Shown here piece by piece: positions 8,728 through 17,580 of a stretch of 64,000 bases of DNA; positions within the stretch are counted from its first letter, which is position 1, and each line of letters begins with the position of its first letter. The stretch comes from Brevibacillus parabrevis (lineage in GTDB: Bacteria; Bacillota; Bacilli; Brevibacillales; Brevibacillaceae), in NCBI RefSeq assembly GCF_003710905.1, contig NZ_RHHV01000012.1, positions 310,001 through 374,000 on the forward strand. Reading direction: 5' to 3'. The position numbers and the translations under genes are program-made. The notes beneath the pieces were generated by a model. The model ran no database searches, was not told where the DNA came from, and worked only from the letters and a program-made list of their open reading frames with translations.

Positions 8728-10326
8728 ATGGCGACGACCATTTTCAAAAACGGACGCATCTATACAGGGGATTCGCGGCATTTGTTTGTGGAGGCTCTCG
8801 TTGTTCGTGACGGGATCGTCCACGATTTGGGCAGCGATGCGGATATGCTGCTGCAATACGGACGCAGCGATGCGCAAGTGATCGATTTGCAAGGCTGCAC
8901 GGCAACACCGGGGCTGATCGACAGTCATCTGCACTTGGGCTGGCTGGGGCTGACCTTTTTGCAGCTCGACTTGCGCGAGGCGAAATCGAAGGATGAAATG
9001 CTGTACCTCATCCGACAAAAGGCGAATGAGACAAAAGCGAATGAATGGATACAAGGCTTTGGCTGGGACGAGAATCTGTTTGTCGACGGCGGAGGAATCC
9101 CGAGCATCGAGGAGCTTGACGCCGCTGCGCCGCACTGCCCGATCTTTTTGCCGCGCATTTGCGGACATGCGAATCTGGTCAATACAAAAGCGCTGGAGCT
9201 TGCCGGATATCATCCTGACATCGAGGTGCCCGCTGGCGGAGTGATCGTGCGCGATTCGCTCACCGGAAAGCCGACAGGGATGCTCCTCGAAACGGCTTCC
9301 AATCTGATCACCAAACATATTCCGCGCCCTGATTACGATACATTAAAAAAAAGCTTGCGCAGCTCCATCCGCTACGCGATGCAGCACGGCTTGACCGGAG
9401 CGCATACAGAAGACTTGCGCGAACTGAACGGACTGGCGCAGACGTATCGTCTCTACGATGAGCTGATCAACGGGGAAGAGCTTGCGCTGCGCTCCCATCT
9501 GCTCGTTTACTACCCGCACATGCATGAACTGCGCGACCTGAACATGACCGCCGGCTATGGAAACAGCCACGTACAGATTGGCGCGGTGAAAATTTTCGCA
9601 GACGGGGCTTTGGGGCGCAGAACCGCTTACTTGTCCGCACCGTACGCAGACGATCCGTCGACGAGCGGGTACCCGGTACACGAACAAGAGGAGCTGACCG
9701 AGCTTGTCCGGCAGGCGCGTCAGCTCGGCATGCCGATTGCGGTGCATACGATTGGCGACAAGGCGCTGGAAATGGTGCTCGACAGTCTGGATCAGTTTCC
9801 GACCGTCGCGTATCGGGACAGATTGATCCATACGCAAATTTTGCGCCCGGATTTGCTGGAGAGACTGAATCAGCCAAGCCGGATTGCCGACATTCAGCCG
9901 CGCTTCCTCGCAGGCGACTTCCCGTGGGTGATCGACCGTGTGGGAGAAGAGCGCATCCAGGACTCGTACATTTGGAGGACGATGATGAACAAGGGAATTA
10001 TTTGCGCGGCAGGATCAGATACGCCAGTGGAACCGATCGATCCGTTGCTGGGCATTCACGCGGCCGTGACGCGCAAGGCTCCGGGCGAAACACACGGCGG
10101 CTACCTCCCGGAGGAAAAATTGACGATGGAAGAAGCGCTCCATTTGTTTACACTGGGAGGCGCTCAGGTGACAAACGAGGAGCAAGTAAAAGGAACGCTG
10201 TCTCGCGGAAAATATGCGGATATGACGGTTTATTCCAAGGACTTGTTCACGATCGATCCGGATGAATTGCTCACGACGAAAGCCGTCATGACGGTCATTG
10301 GCGGAAAAGTTTGCTATAGCAGCTAA
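8728..10326 (+). CDS. YtcJ-like metal-dependent amidohydrolase
   Basis: This 532-residue cytosolic enzyme belongs to the amidohydrolase_3 family (YtcJ group), TIM-barrel hydrolases acting on amide or related C-N bonds. The metal-binding HxH occurs in GLIDSHLHLGW, later ligands are in AVHTIGDKA and the conserved Asp is in AAGSDTPVEP. The frame extends to 8449, but ATG 8728 has GAGGAGG about 8 bases upstream and starts directly in the N-terminal beta domain (TTIFKNGRIYTGD). The natural substrate is unknown; family members often act on amidated or formylated small molecules. The gene is monocistronic, ending at the hairpin at 10358-10442. Confidence 0.85.
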   Translation: MATTIFKNGRIYTGDSRHLFVEALVVRDGIVHDLGSDADMLLQYGRSDAQVIDLQGCTATPGLIDSHLHLGWLGLTFLQLDLREAKSKDEMLYLIRQKANETKANEWIQGFGWDENLFVDGGGIPSIEELDAAAPHCPIFLPRICGHANLVNTKALELAGYHPDIEVPAGGVIVRDSLTGKPTGMLLETASNLITKHIPRPDYDTLKKSLRSSIRYAMQHGLTGAHTEDLRELNGLAQTYRLYDELINGEELALRSHLLVYYPHMHELRDLNMTAGYGNSHVQIGAVKIFADGALGRRTAYLSAPYADDPSTSGYPVHEQEELTELVRQARQLGMPIAVHTIGDKALEMVLDSLDQFPTVAYRDRLIHTQILRPDLLERLNQPSRIADIQPRFLAGDFPWVIDRVGEERIQDSYIWRTMMNKGIICAAGSDTPVEPIDPLLGIHAAVTRKAPGETHGGYLPEEKLTMEEALHLFTLGGAQVTNEEQVKGTLSRGKYADMTVYSKDLFTIDPDELLTTKAVMTVIGGKVCYSS

Positions 10327-10357
10327 CGAAAGCTCAGATGCCCAGGAAGCATCAACG

Positions 10358-10442
10358 AAAAACCGGCTCTTCGAAAATGCGCTGCACCTCCAGGTTGTAC
10401 GTATCAACACTTGGGGGCAGGGCGCACAAGGAGCCGGTTTTT
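10358..10442. terminator. bidirectional terminator with long extended hairpin
   Basis: Arms AAAAACCGGCTC (10358-10369) and GAGCCGGTTTTT (10431-10442) pair over 12 bp and enclose about 60 bases that contain a further TGCGC/GCGCA pairing. It separates the converging amidohydrolase (+) and EamA transporter (-) genes. Confidence 0.75.
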
Positions 10443-10476
10443 GTATGGGCAAATTCGCGAACAACGAACAACCTCG

Positions 10477-11364
10477 TCATGTTGACAAACGGGTCTGCCG
10501 CTTGCTGCGCAGCCATTTGCCCACGTCGATTTCCGCAATCAGCACGCTGGCAAGTACAAGTGCTGCGCCAATATACCCGCGCGTGGTCAAAATCTCGCCA
10601 GCGAACAAAAAGGCAAACAGGGCAGCGAATACAGGCTCCAGCGAAAAAATCAGTCCGGTATGAGTCGCGGTCGTATATTTTTGAGCCACCGTCTGGACGA
10701 CAAAGCCGATGGCACTGCACAAAATACTGAGAGCGAGCACAGCGACCCAGCCTTCTGTCGAATGCGGCAACACAGGCGATTCGAACAAACAGGAAAAAAC
10801 GAAACCGAGCAAGGCGGTGAAGCCAAGCTGATAAATGCCGAGTTGAATCGTGTCCGAAAAGGAGGCAAATCTGCCTGTCACGGTAATGTGCATGGCGTAA
10901 CAGAGCGCTCCGGCGATACACAGCAGATCGCCTTGGCTGATCCGCAGTTCGGTGTTGAGCGTCATTAGACCGATGCCGACCATGGCGAGTCCCGCCCCGA
11001 CAAACACGCGCTTTTCCGGGCGGTGGCGAAACAAAATCGACAGCAGCGGGACGAAAATGACCGTCAGGCTGACCAAAAACCCGGCTTGGGAAGCCGTCGT
11101 CGATTTGACCCCGTTTGTAATCGTGGCAAACACGCCAAACAGGAGCGTGCCGAGAATCGAGGCGTGCAGCAATGTTTTACGGCTGGTGCTGCGCAACCGT
11201 TTGTGAAAAATCGCTGCCGCCAAAACAAAAGCAATGCCAAAGCGGATGGCGATCAGGTTAAACGTCTCCAAATCTTGCAAGCCCATTTGCATAAACAAAT
11301 AAGACGATCCCCAAAACAGGGTAACCAGCAGCATTGCCAGATCGGCTTTTACTTGCGGTTTCAT
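10477..11364 (-). CDS. EamA/DMT family transporter
   Basis: This 295-residue protein has ten hydrophobic helices made of two EamA repeats, the drug/metabolite transporter fold, and is probably an exporter of small metabolites or amino acids. The frame is open to 12054 but ATG 11364 follows GGAGG with about 7 bases spacing and gives the usual family length. The extra upstream codons lie over the divergent LysR gene. The divergent LysR regulator 147 bases away is the likely controller, as is common for such pairs. Confidence 0.85.
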   Translation of the reverse strand: MKPQVKADLAMLLVTLFWGSSYLFMQMGLQDLETFNLIAIRFGIAFVLAAAIFHKRLRSTSRKTLLHASILGTLLFGVFATITNGVKSTTASQAGFLVSLTVIFVPLLSILFRHRPEKRVFVGAGLAMVGIGLMTLNTELRISQGDLLCIAGALCYAMHITVTGRFASFSDTIQLGIYQLGFTALLGFVFSCLFESPVLPHSTEGWVAVLALSILCSAIGFVVQTVAQKYTTATHTGLIFSLEPVFAALFAFLFAGEILTTRGYIGAALVLASVLIAEIDVGKWLRSKRQTRLST

Positions 11365-11409
11365 TTGTGCCTCCTTGCCCGGTTGACCAGGCGCGACCAT
11401 GAAGTATTC

Positions 11410-11423
11410 GTATTGCGCAATAC
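11410..11423. promoter_or_regulatory. 14-bp perfect palindrome, candidate LysR operator
   Basis: GTATTGCGCAATAC is a perfect palindrome in the 147-base divergent interval between the EamA transporter and the LysR gene. LysR proteins bind dyads with T-N11-A form, and ATTGCGCAAT fits a dyad of that kind. Binding is inferred from position only. Confidence 0.45.
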
Positions 11424-11511
11424 TCAGTATACGAGTAATGTTTGAATAAGAAAAATGAATGTTTATCATGCTTTTCATGAAAAATTTTAATGCAAAAGGT
11501 GGCAGAGCAAG

Positions 11512-12387
11512 ATGAGCCTGAGCAAGTACGAAGTGTTTGTCACCGTGATCGAATCGGGGAGCTTGACCAGGGCGGGCGAAATTCTCGGCTTGACGCAATC
11601 CGCGATCAGTCACGCCCTGGCAAGTCTGGAGCGGGAATTTGGGTTTTCCATTTTGACGCGAGGTCGTTCCGGCATCAGTCTGACGAGCAACGGCGAGCGG
11701 CTGCTCCCTTATATGCGCGAGATGCTGCGCGCCCAAGAGCGGATGAAGCAAGAAGTTCATGCGATCAACGGCATGGAAGTGGGGACAGTCAGAATCGGGA
11801 CGTTCACCAGCGTGTCCACCCAATGGCTGCCGGGCATTTTGAAACGGTTTCAGGACCAGTATCCCGCCATCGAAGTCAAGCTGCTGGAAGGCTATTACGA
11901 CGGGATCGAAAGCTGGATTCAGGCGGGGGAGGTCGACATGGGCTTCGTCTCGTTGCCGACGACTGAGGAATTGGAATCCATCCCGTTGAAAAAGGACCAG
12001 CTGTACTTGCTCGTAACGAAGGAGCACCCGCTCTACGAGGAAGAGCGGGTGCACGTCAGCCGTCTGGCGGAAGAAACGTTTATCATGCCAAAAGCAGGCT
12101 GCGACAACGATATTCAGAGGCTGCTCGCCATGTATAAGCTACAGCCGCGCGTGAAGTACGAAGTGGGCGACGACCACGCCATTATCGCCATGGTGCAAAA
12201 CGGCCTGGGAATCAGCATTCTCCCGGAGATGATCCTGTTTCGCCTCCCGCCCAACATCCGCATGATTCCGCTGGAAGGGGAGCATTATCGTTCTCTCGGC
12301 GTGGCAGCGACATCGTTTGAGAAGCAGTCGCCCGCAGCGAAGCGCTTTTTGCAGGTCGTAACCGAGTGGGTGCGCGAACAAGGATAA
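11512..12387 (+). CDS. LysR family transcriptional regulator
   Basis: This 291-residue protein has the LysR plan: an N-terminal winged helix-turn-helix (about residues 1-60, with SLTRAGEILGLTQSAISHAL as the helix-turn-helix) and a C-terminal periplasmic-binding-like effector domain. ATG 11512 is preceded by AAGGTGG. It is divergent from the EamA transporter and probably regulates it and itself through the intergenic palindrome. The effector is not predictable. Confidence 0.9.
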   Translation: MSLSKYEVFVTVIESGSLTRAGEILGLTQSAISHALASLEREFGFSILTRGRSGISLTSNGERLLPYMREMLRAQERMKQEVHAINGMEVGTVRIGTFTSVSTQWLPGILKRFQDQYPAIEVKLLEGYYDGIESWIQAGEVDMGFVSLPTTEELESIPLKKDQLYLLVTKEHPLYEEERVHVSRLAEETFIMPKAGCDNDIQRLLAMYKLQPRVKYEVGDDHAIIAMVQNGLGISILPEMILFRLPPNIRMIPLEGEHYRSLGVAATSFEKQSPAAKRFLQVVTEWVREQG

Positions 12388-12394
12388 GTTGGCA

Positions 12395-13141
12395 TTACGA
12401 CGGCAAATCGCGCGTGGCGGGCACCGCCGCTTGTTTTTTTCGCAGAAACGGCAAGTACATGAGCGAAAAAATCGCGAAGGCAACTCCTTCAAGCGAGAGA
12501 AGGTACCACGGATACGGGCCAAGGAAGTCGATCAGGCTGGGATTTTCAGGTTTGTGCGAGACAAACAAGTAATTGCCCCCTGTCCAGCTGTTCACGGCGA
12601 GTGCCGCGACCAACAGCCCGTTCAGCAAGCCCATCGTCTTCCAGACGGAGCGGTAAGTCGGGCGATAGCCTTCGACCCACGTCATGTACAGGCAGGCGAG
12701 AACGATCCCTGCGTGAGCGAGAAAAAAATGCCAAAAGCGGAAGTGCGGGAACGGGTAAAACAGTTCTGGCGTAATCAATGCCTGCGCTGCACCGCCAATG
12801 CCCGCAAAAAACGTGACTTCAAACAAGCTGTAGCTTCTCGAAAGCAGCATGACGATCGCAAGCAACAAAGTGACGCTGCACAACTGCAACGGCAAAGTGT
12901 AGGCAGCCGACCAGCTTCCCGTATAGACATGCCAGAGCTGAAAGCCCACTTCCGTCAGCAGCAACAGCCCAGCCAGCGAAAAGCGGATCGTCCGCTTGGC
13001 AGCAGGTGCTTGCAGGCGGTGACGAAGCAAGTAAAGCAGGAGCGCTGTGCCAAAAGTGGCAAGCAAGGCGATGAGGTGCGACAGCGAAAAGAGTTGAAAA
13101 GGCGCACCGGAGATGAAGAGCGAAAAGTAAGGCGAGTTCAT
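12395..13141 (-). CDS. YwaF-like (TIGR02206) integral membrane protein
   Basis: This 248-residue protein has about seven hydrophobic helices. Conserved His/Trp/Pro-rich segments such as LWHVYTGSWS, YTLPLQLCSV and FPHFRFWHFFLAHAG match the TIGR02206/YwaF family, whose function is unknown. GGGAGG precedes the ATG. Its stop is 7 bases from the converging LysR stop, and no terminator separates them. A 13-bp hairpin at 13180-13232 lies in its presumed 5' leader. Confidence 0.8.
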   Translation of the reverse strand: MNSPYFSLFISGAPFQLFSLSHLIALLATFGTALLLYLLRHRLQAPAAKRTIRFSLAGLLLLTEVGFQLWHVYTGSWSAAYTLPLQLCSVTLLLAIVMLLSRSYSLFEVTFFAGIGGAAQALITPELFYPFPHFRFWHFFLAHAGIVLACLYMTWVEGYRPTYRSVWKTMGLLNGLLVAALAVNSWTGGNYLFVSHKPENPSLIDFLGPYPWYLLSLEGVAFAIFSLMYLPFLRKKQAAVPATRDLPS

Positions 13142-13179
13142 GAAAGCCTCCCAGGCGGTGTCTGTTTATCTGTTTATGT

Positions 13180-13232
13180 AAAAGGAAAAGCTGGGCAAGC
13201 CAGTTGCAAGGCGAGTGCAAGCTTTTCCTTTT
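13180..13232. other. orphan 13-bp inverted repeat in leader of ywaF-like gene
   Basis: AAAAGGAAAAGCT (13180-13192) and AGCTTTTCCTTTT (13220-13232) are perfectly complementary around a 27-base loop. No gene ends here: it lies between the starts of the divergent ywaF-like (-) and zinc-ribbon (+) genes, so it looks like an attenuator or processed leader rather than an ordinary terminator. Confidence 0.55.
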
Positions 13233-13293
13233 GTAATTGAAAGAATTCACGAAATTTTAACACAAAGCTGCTTATTCCATATCAATCTTCGGT

Positions 13294-13299
13294 TATAAT
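13294..13299 (+). promoter_or_regulatory. candidate -10 box of the zinc-ribbon microprotein gene
   Basis: TATAAT lies 41 bases before the TTG start. The -35 region is weak, so the call rests on the perfect -10 hexamer and the position. Confidence 0.45.
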
Positions 13300-13339
13300 C
13301 TAAATAGACTAACGTACATCATTGAGAGGAGATATAGTC

Positions 13340-13465
13340 TTGAACTTGGTGCTCACAGAAAAACAATGCAAATCCTGCCAGGCTCGCTTGACAGAGTACG
13401 AAATCGAGAACAATGGTGCCCTCTGCATGGAGTGCTACAAAGAAGAACAAAGCGAGCAAAAGTAG
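13340..13465 (+). CDS. 41-residue zinc-ribbon microprotein
   Basis: A short frame starts with TTG 13340 after GAGAGGAG (spacing about 8) and encodes 41 residues. It has two cysteine pairs, CKSC at residues 10-13 and CMEC at 29-32, the arrangement of a small zinc ribbon, then a charged Glu/Lys-rich tail. It has a perfect -10 box upstream and a terminator downstream, so it is an independent gene. The function is unknown; such proteins may bind nucleic acid or protein partners. It is below usual ORF length cutoffs. Confidence 0.7.
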   Translation: MNLVLTEKQCKSCQARLTEYEIENNGALCMECYKEEQSEQK

Positions 13466-13523
13466 CAGCACGACGCAAGTCAGCATGTTGCCACACGAAT
13501 AAATAGATGTCTGACAGTCAAGG

Positions 13524-13547
13524 CCCTCTCCAAGCGGGAGGGTTTTT
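13524..13547 (+). terminator. terminator of the zinc-ribbon gene
   Basis: CCCTC (13524-13528) pairs with GAGGG (13538-13542) and is followed by five T residues. Confidence 0.6.
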
Positions 13548-13610
13548 GAATTTCGGGGGAAACTTCCTAAAAAAGGATACCATACATTCGAGCAAATTGG
13601 AAAATATGGA

Positions 13611-13644
13611 AAAAACCATTGGCGCATGGCGTCCAATGGTTTTT
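13611..13644. terminator. bidirectional terminator
   Basis: A perfect 12-bp stem, AAAAACCATTGG with CCAATGGTTTTT, and a 10-base loop lie just after the isochorismatase-type gene on the minus strand. It can also back up the terminator of the zinc-ribbon gene. Confidence 0.85.
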
Positions 13645-13664
13645 GGCGTGGGCGTGCAAGCAAA

Positions 13665-14198
13665 CTAGGCTTCCCAAAGCGAGGCTGATTGTTTGACTGT
13701 GATGGCATGTTTAGGGCTGCCAAAGCCACTCAATGTATTGTTGTGGTGGGCGATGATGTCTGGTGCCTTGAGGACGGAAGTGTCAGTGGTAGAGTGGCAA
13801 TCTCCGACGAGAATCACGTCATAATCGTGAGAGATGGCACTTCTGCTCGTTGTATCAATACAATAGTTCGTCTGGAACCCGGCAATGATCAACTTTTCAA
13901 TGGCGAGTGACTGCAACTTTTCATGCAAGCCTGTTTCGTAAAACGAGTCGGGCGTCATTTTATGAAACACCGGATCGGTTTCTTCCGGCTTGATGGAAGC
14001 GGGAATTTCCCACCCTGGCGATCCGAGAGCCAGTTCATCCGTTTCTCCGGTATTATGCTGTACGTAGAGAACAGGAAGCTCGCGAGTTCGCGCCTCGGCG
14101 ATCATATGTTTGATCCGTTCAACGATTTCCTCGCCTTGGTGACAGTATTCCACGAGCAGGTTTTGCACATCGACAACGAGCAAGGCAGTCTTTTTCAT
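13665..14198 (-). CDS. isochorismatase-fold cysteine hydrolase
   Basis: This 177-residue protein has the cysteine hydrolase fold: catalytic Asp in LLVVDVQN near residue 10 and nucleophile Cys in TNYCIDTT near residue 112. The family includes nicotinamidases, isochorismatases and N-carbamoyl hydrolases. A nearby Ser/Arg context (TTSRSA) fits the isochorismatase-like branch. It is monocistronic. The substrate cannot be assigned. Confidence 0.87.
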   Translation of the reverse strand: MKKTALLVVDVQNLLVEYCHQGEEIVERIKHMIAEARTRELPVLYVQHNTGETDELALGSPGWEIPASIKPEETDPVFHKMTPDSFYETGLHEKLQSLAIEKLIIAGFQTNYCIDTTSRSAISHDYDVILVGDCHSTTDTSVLKAPDIIAHHNNTLSGFGSPKHAITVKQSASLWEA

Positions 14199-14287
14199 CC
14201 GACAGTCATCCTCCCCACATATGATGAATCTCTCCCATTATAATCCAGATGGCAGGACAAGGGGAGAACGAAATCACGCCGAGCGAA

Positions 14288-14785
14288 CTACTTTTCCGGC
14301 AGAGGAATGATCAGTTCACTCCGGCGGCTGCCGTCCTTGGCGCTCGCTTCGAACAGGATGAGCATGAGCGTGCTGTTCGGCTCGGCTTTTTTCACCTTGA
14401 CCGTCTGGGTGAAGTCGCCCCATTCAGGAGCGCCGGAGGAGGTTTGGAAAAAGCCTTGGGTCAATTCGTTGTGCCCATCCTCCACGACGTAATTGACGAC
14501 TGCTTCAAACACTTGCGCTTGCCCTTTGACTTCAAACGTGTCTTCCCCCGTCTTTTTCACGGTGACATTGCGAAAAATATCATTGGCATATACCGTTTCT
14601 TTTGTTTCAGGCTGCTCGGTAGGCGGTTTTTCAGCCGGAGTTTGCGGGTTAGAGGGAGCAGGCGTCTCAGGCTGTGCCGGAGTCTCGGGCTGCGTGGTTG
14701 CAGGCGGAGCTTCCGGGGCAGGGGGAGAGCTGGTGCAGCCTTGCAACAGGCCGACGGTCAACAAGACAAAAAGAAGTTTTTTCAT
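14288..14785 (-). CDS. Gmad2-domain lipoprotein
   Basis: This 165-residue lipoprotein has a signal peptide with lipobox LLQGC (Cys 17), a Pro/Thr/Glu-rich linker to about residue 65, then an immunoglobulin-like Gmad2 domain with FEVKGQAQVFEA and a later EWGDFTQ segment. Gmad2 domains are found in spore germination and envelope proteins. The frame is open to 14875, but ATG 14785 has GAGGGG upstream and begins the signal peptide. It should be tethered to the outer face of the membrane. The precise role is unknown. Confidence 0.8.
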   Translation of the reverse strand: MKKLLFVLLTVGLLQGCTSSPPAPEAPPATTQPETPAQPETPAPSNPQTPAEKPPTEQPETKETVYANDIFRNVTVKKTGEDTFEVKGQAQVFEAVVNYVVEDGHNELTQGFFQTSSGAPEWGDFTQTVKVKKAEPNSTLMLILFEASAKDGSRRSELIIPLPEK

Positions 14786-14890
14786 AAACGTACCCCTCGA
14801 TTCTGTAGAGATATGGCGAGTCTTGCTCTTAGTATGACGTAAAAAAGCCAAATTGTGTTTCAAACTACTGGTCATACCACTCCGATTCTG

Positions 14891-14899
14891 TGCTAGAAT
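14891..14899 (+). promoter_or_regulatory. candidate extended -10 promoter of aspA
   Basis: TGCTAGAAT is an extended -10 element (TGn then TAGAAT) 48 bases before the aspA start. The -35 region is poor, as is usual for extended -10 promoters. Confidence 0.4.
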
Positions 14900-14946
14900 G
14901 GGGAGGTAGCATTAACCACTATTCCTAGAAAGCTGGTCTGATAAGA

Positions 14947-16371
14947 ATGGTACAACAAACATTTCGCACGGAAAAAGACTTTCTTGGTGAAAAAGAAATT
15001 CCTGTAGATGCCTATTATGGTGTCCAAACCATGCGGGCAACAGAGAACTTCCCGATTACCGGATACCGTCTTCATTCTTCCCTGATCATCGCAATGGCTA
15101 TGGTAAAAAAAGCAGCAGCCCTTGCGAATATGGAGGTTTCCCGTCTGAATCCGCGACTGGGCAATGCGATTGTGACTGCCGCGCAGGAGATCATTGAAGG
15201 GAAATGGCACGATCAATTTATCGTGGACCCGATCCAGGGTGGTGCGGGAACATCTATTAACATGAACGCCAATGAAGTGATCGCCAACCGCGGTCTTGAG
15301 CTTATCGGAGAGAAAAAAGGAGATTACTTCCATCTCAGTCCAAATACACATGTCAACATGTCGCAGTCGACCAACGACGCATTCCCGACTGCGATTCATA
15401 TCGCGACGCTCGACTTGCTGGAAAAACTGCTCGTAACGATGGAGTCCATGCACGATGCATTTGGCCAGAAAGCAAAAGAGTTTGACGACGTCATCAAAAT
15501 GGGGCGCACGCACTTGCAAGACGCGGTTCCGATCCGTCTCGGCCAGGAATTTGAAGCGTATCGCCGCGTGCTGGAACGCGACATCAAGCGGATCAAGCAA
15601 TCTCGCCAGCATTTGTACGAAGTGAACATGGGCGCGACCGCTGTAGGGACAGGCTTGAATGCCGATCCGCGCTACATTACAACCGTTGTCGAGCATTTGG
15701 CAACCATCAGCGGCTTCCCGCTCGTAGGGGCGGAGCACCTGGTAGATGCGACGCAAAACACAGACGCGTACACAGAAGTGTCTGCTGCATTGAAAGTTTG
15801 CATGATGAACATGTCAAAAATCGCCAACGACCTGCGTCTGATGGCATCCGGACCGCGTGCCGGACTGGGCGAAATCTCGCTGCCAGCACGTCAGCCAGGA
15901 TCTTCTATCATGCCAGGTAAAGTCAATCCGGTTATGGCCGAGGTGCTCAATCAAGTAGCCTTCCAAGTAATCGGAAACGACCACACGATCTGCTTGGCTT
16001 CCGAAGCGGGCCAACTGGAACTGAACGTGATGGAGCCAGTGCTTGTCTTCAACCTGCTGCAATCGATCAGCATCATGGACAACGCGTTCCGCGCGTTCAC
16101 CCGCTACTGCCTGGAAGGCATCGAAGCAAACCGCGAGCGCATGAAAGAATACGTAGAAAAAAGCGTAGGCGTCATCACGGCGGTCAACCCGCATTTGGGC
16201 TATGAAACGGCTGCCCGCATCGCGCGCGAAGCGATCCTCACCGGAAAATCGGTGCGCGAGCTGTGCTTGCAGTACAACGTCCTGACAGAAGAAGAACTCG
16301 ATCTCATTTTGGACCCGTTCGAGATGACCCACCCGGGCATCGCCGGCGCTTCCCTGTTGGATCGCCAGTAG
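14947..16371 (+). CDS. aspA: aspartate ammonia-lyase (aspartase)
   Basis: This 474-residue enzyme reversibly deaminates L-aspartate to fumarate and ammonia, feeding the TCA cycle. The fumarase/aspartase signature GSSIMPGKVNP contains the catalytic serine loop, and N-terminal RTEKDFLGEKEIP plus the AYYGVQT and TNDAFPT segments are diagnostic of aspartase rather than fumarase or argininosuccinate lyase. The length is normal. The ribosome binding site before ATG 14947 is weak (GAAAG), yet the N-terminus fits the family. It is monocistronic, ended by the terminator at 16388-16430. Confidence 0.95.
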   Translation: MVQQTFRTEKDFLGEKEIPVDAYYGVQTMRATENFPITGYRLHSSLIIAMAMVKKAAALANMEVSRLNPRLGNAIVTAAQEIIEGKWHDQFIVDPIQGGAGTSINMNANEVIANRGLELIGEKKGDYFHLSPNTHVNMSQSTNDAFPTAIHIATLDLLEKLLVTMESMHDAFGQKAKEFDDVIKMGRTHLQDAVPIRLGQEFEAYRRVLERDIKRIKQSRQHLYEVNMGATAVGTGLNADPRYITTVVEHLATISGFPLVGAEHLVDATQNTDAYTEVSAALKVCMMNMSKIANDLRLMASGPRAGLGEISLPARQPGSSIMPGKVNPVMAEVLNQVAFQVIGNDHTICLASEAGQLELNVMEPVLVFNLLQSISIMDNAFRAFTRYCLEGIEANRERMKEYVEKSVGVITAVNPHLGYETAARIAREAILTGKSVRELCLQYNVLTEEELDLILDPFEMTHPGIAGASLLDRQ

Positions 16372-16387
16372 AAGCAGCAAACGCAAG

Positions 16388-16430
16388 AAAACTCCCGCCC
16401 TTGTGCAAAACGAGGCAGCGGGAGTTTTTT
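16388..16430. terminator. bidirectional terminator between aspA and pdaA
   Basis: AAAACTCCCGC (16388-16398) pairs with GCGGGAGTTTT (16418-16428), followed by more T residues, giving an 11-bp stem with A/T tracts on both sides. Confidence 0.85.
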
Positions 16431-16499
16431 GTTGCCGACAGAAGCAACAGGCTATCGCGCATGCGAGCGGCGAAGCCTGTTGATCTCGTCCAAAGCTTT

Positions 16500-17306
16500 T
16501 TATGGGGAGCTTTGCTGATGTTGCGGCAGTTGGTCGAGACTCTTGAACTCGTAGCCGCGCTTGCGAGCTTCGTCAATGATCGAGCCGAGCGCGTCGGCAT
16601 TGTCCTTGGAGACGGAGTGCAAAAGAATCACCGCTCCCGGATGCAGCTGTCCCATTACGCTGTCGAAGGCGAAGCGGGAACCGCGCTGTACTTTTGTATC
16701 CCAGTCCTTGTAGGCAACTGACCAAAAGACGTTGGTGTAGCCGAGTTCCTTGCTGACCGCGAGAGTCCGGTCGCTAAAAATTCCCCGCGGGGGGCGGAGA
16801 TAGCGCATGGTCGCCTGTCCGGTCACTTGGCTGACGGCTTCTTTGACCCGATTCAGCTCTTCCTTGATCTTTTCGTTCGGTACGGTGGTCATGTCAGGGT
16901 GACTCCAGGAGTGATTGCCAATCAGGTGCCCTTCCTTTGTCATCCGTTTCAACAACTCAGGCTGCTCCTTCACGTAATGTCCGGTCACGAAAAAAATCGC
17001 AGGGACCTTTTTCGCCTGAAGCGTGTCAAGAATGGCCGGGGTAAAGCCGTTTTCATATCCGTTGTCAAACGTCAAGTACAGCTCTTTTTTGCTGGTGTCG
17101 CCCAAAAAAACCGCGCCGTGCCGATCCACGATTCCTTTAAAGCCTTCCTCGTTAATAGAAGGAAGCTGTCCATTTTTGCTCTTTTTGAAGCCGAAATGGT
17201 ACGGGTGATCCTGATAGGCGACCGCCGCGGAAAGCGGCAAGGTGAACGCCAACGCAAGCATGAGAATGACACCCGTTCTGAGGAGCCTTGTGCAGTGTGC
17301 TTTCAT
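16500..17306 (-). CDS. pdaA: polysaccharide deacetylase PdaA (muramic delta-lactam synthesis)
   Basis: This 268-residue exported enzyme has a signal peptide (about residues 1-30) and a NodB-type deacetylase domain. TFDNGYENG carries the metal and catalytic Asp with the Asn found in PdaA, and NHSWSHPD supplies the metal-binding His residues; RPPRG and LLHS complete the active site. The N-terminal HFGFKKSKNGQLPS segment is characteristic of PdaA, which deacetylates N-acetylmuramic acid to allow delta-lactam formation in spore cortex, needed for germination. It is divergent from a small acidic gene. Forespore expression is expected from Bacillus but was not verified in the promoter. Confidence 0.92.
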   Translation of the reverse strand: MKAHCTRLLRTGVILMLALAFTLPLSAAVAYQDHPYHFGFKKSKNGQLPSINEEGFKGIVDRHGAVFLGDTSKKELYLTFDNGYENGFTPAILDTLQAKKVPAIFFVTGHYVKEQPELLKRMTKEGHLIGNHSWSHPDMTTVPNEKIKEELNRVKEAVSQVTGQATMRYLRPPRGIFSDRTLAVSKELGYTNVFWSVAYKDWDTKVQRGSRFAFDSVMGQLHPGAVILLHSVSKDNADALGSIIDEARKRGYEFKSLDQLPQHQQSSP

Positions 17307-17580
17307 GATGCGATACTCCCTTCTTTGTCCATATCGTCATGACGGTCTCGCAGACGTTTCCATCCAAAGTTTGTCCAGTCCATCTGCAAATATGTAACAG
17401 CTGCGAAGCGCATGGCGACATCGATCAGCCAGAGCGAGGTGGCAAGATGTGTAAAAATCTACGCGCACAAAAGGGACAATCAACCATACATGCAAGCGGC
17501 AGCCGTCATATAGTATCAATGTCGACGGGAAAGCCGCTGACGAGGCTGTATGAAATCATCCGGTACCAGGAGGTGTAGTC

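Noticed and set aside
17307-17580. Sigma-G promoter for pdaA
   Set aside because: No convincing -35/-10 pair of that class was found by eye on the minus strand, so I did not list one.
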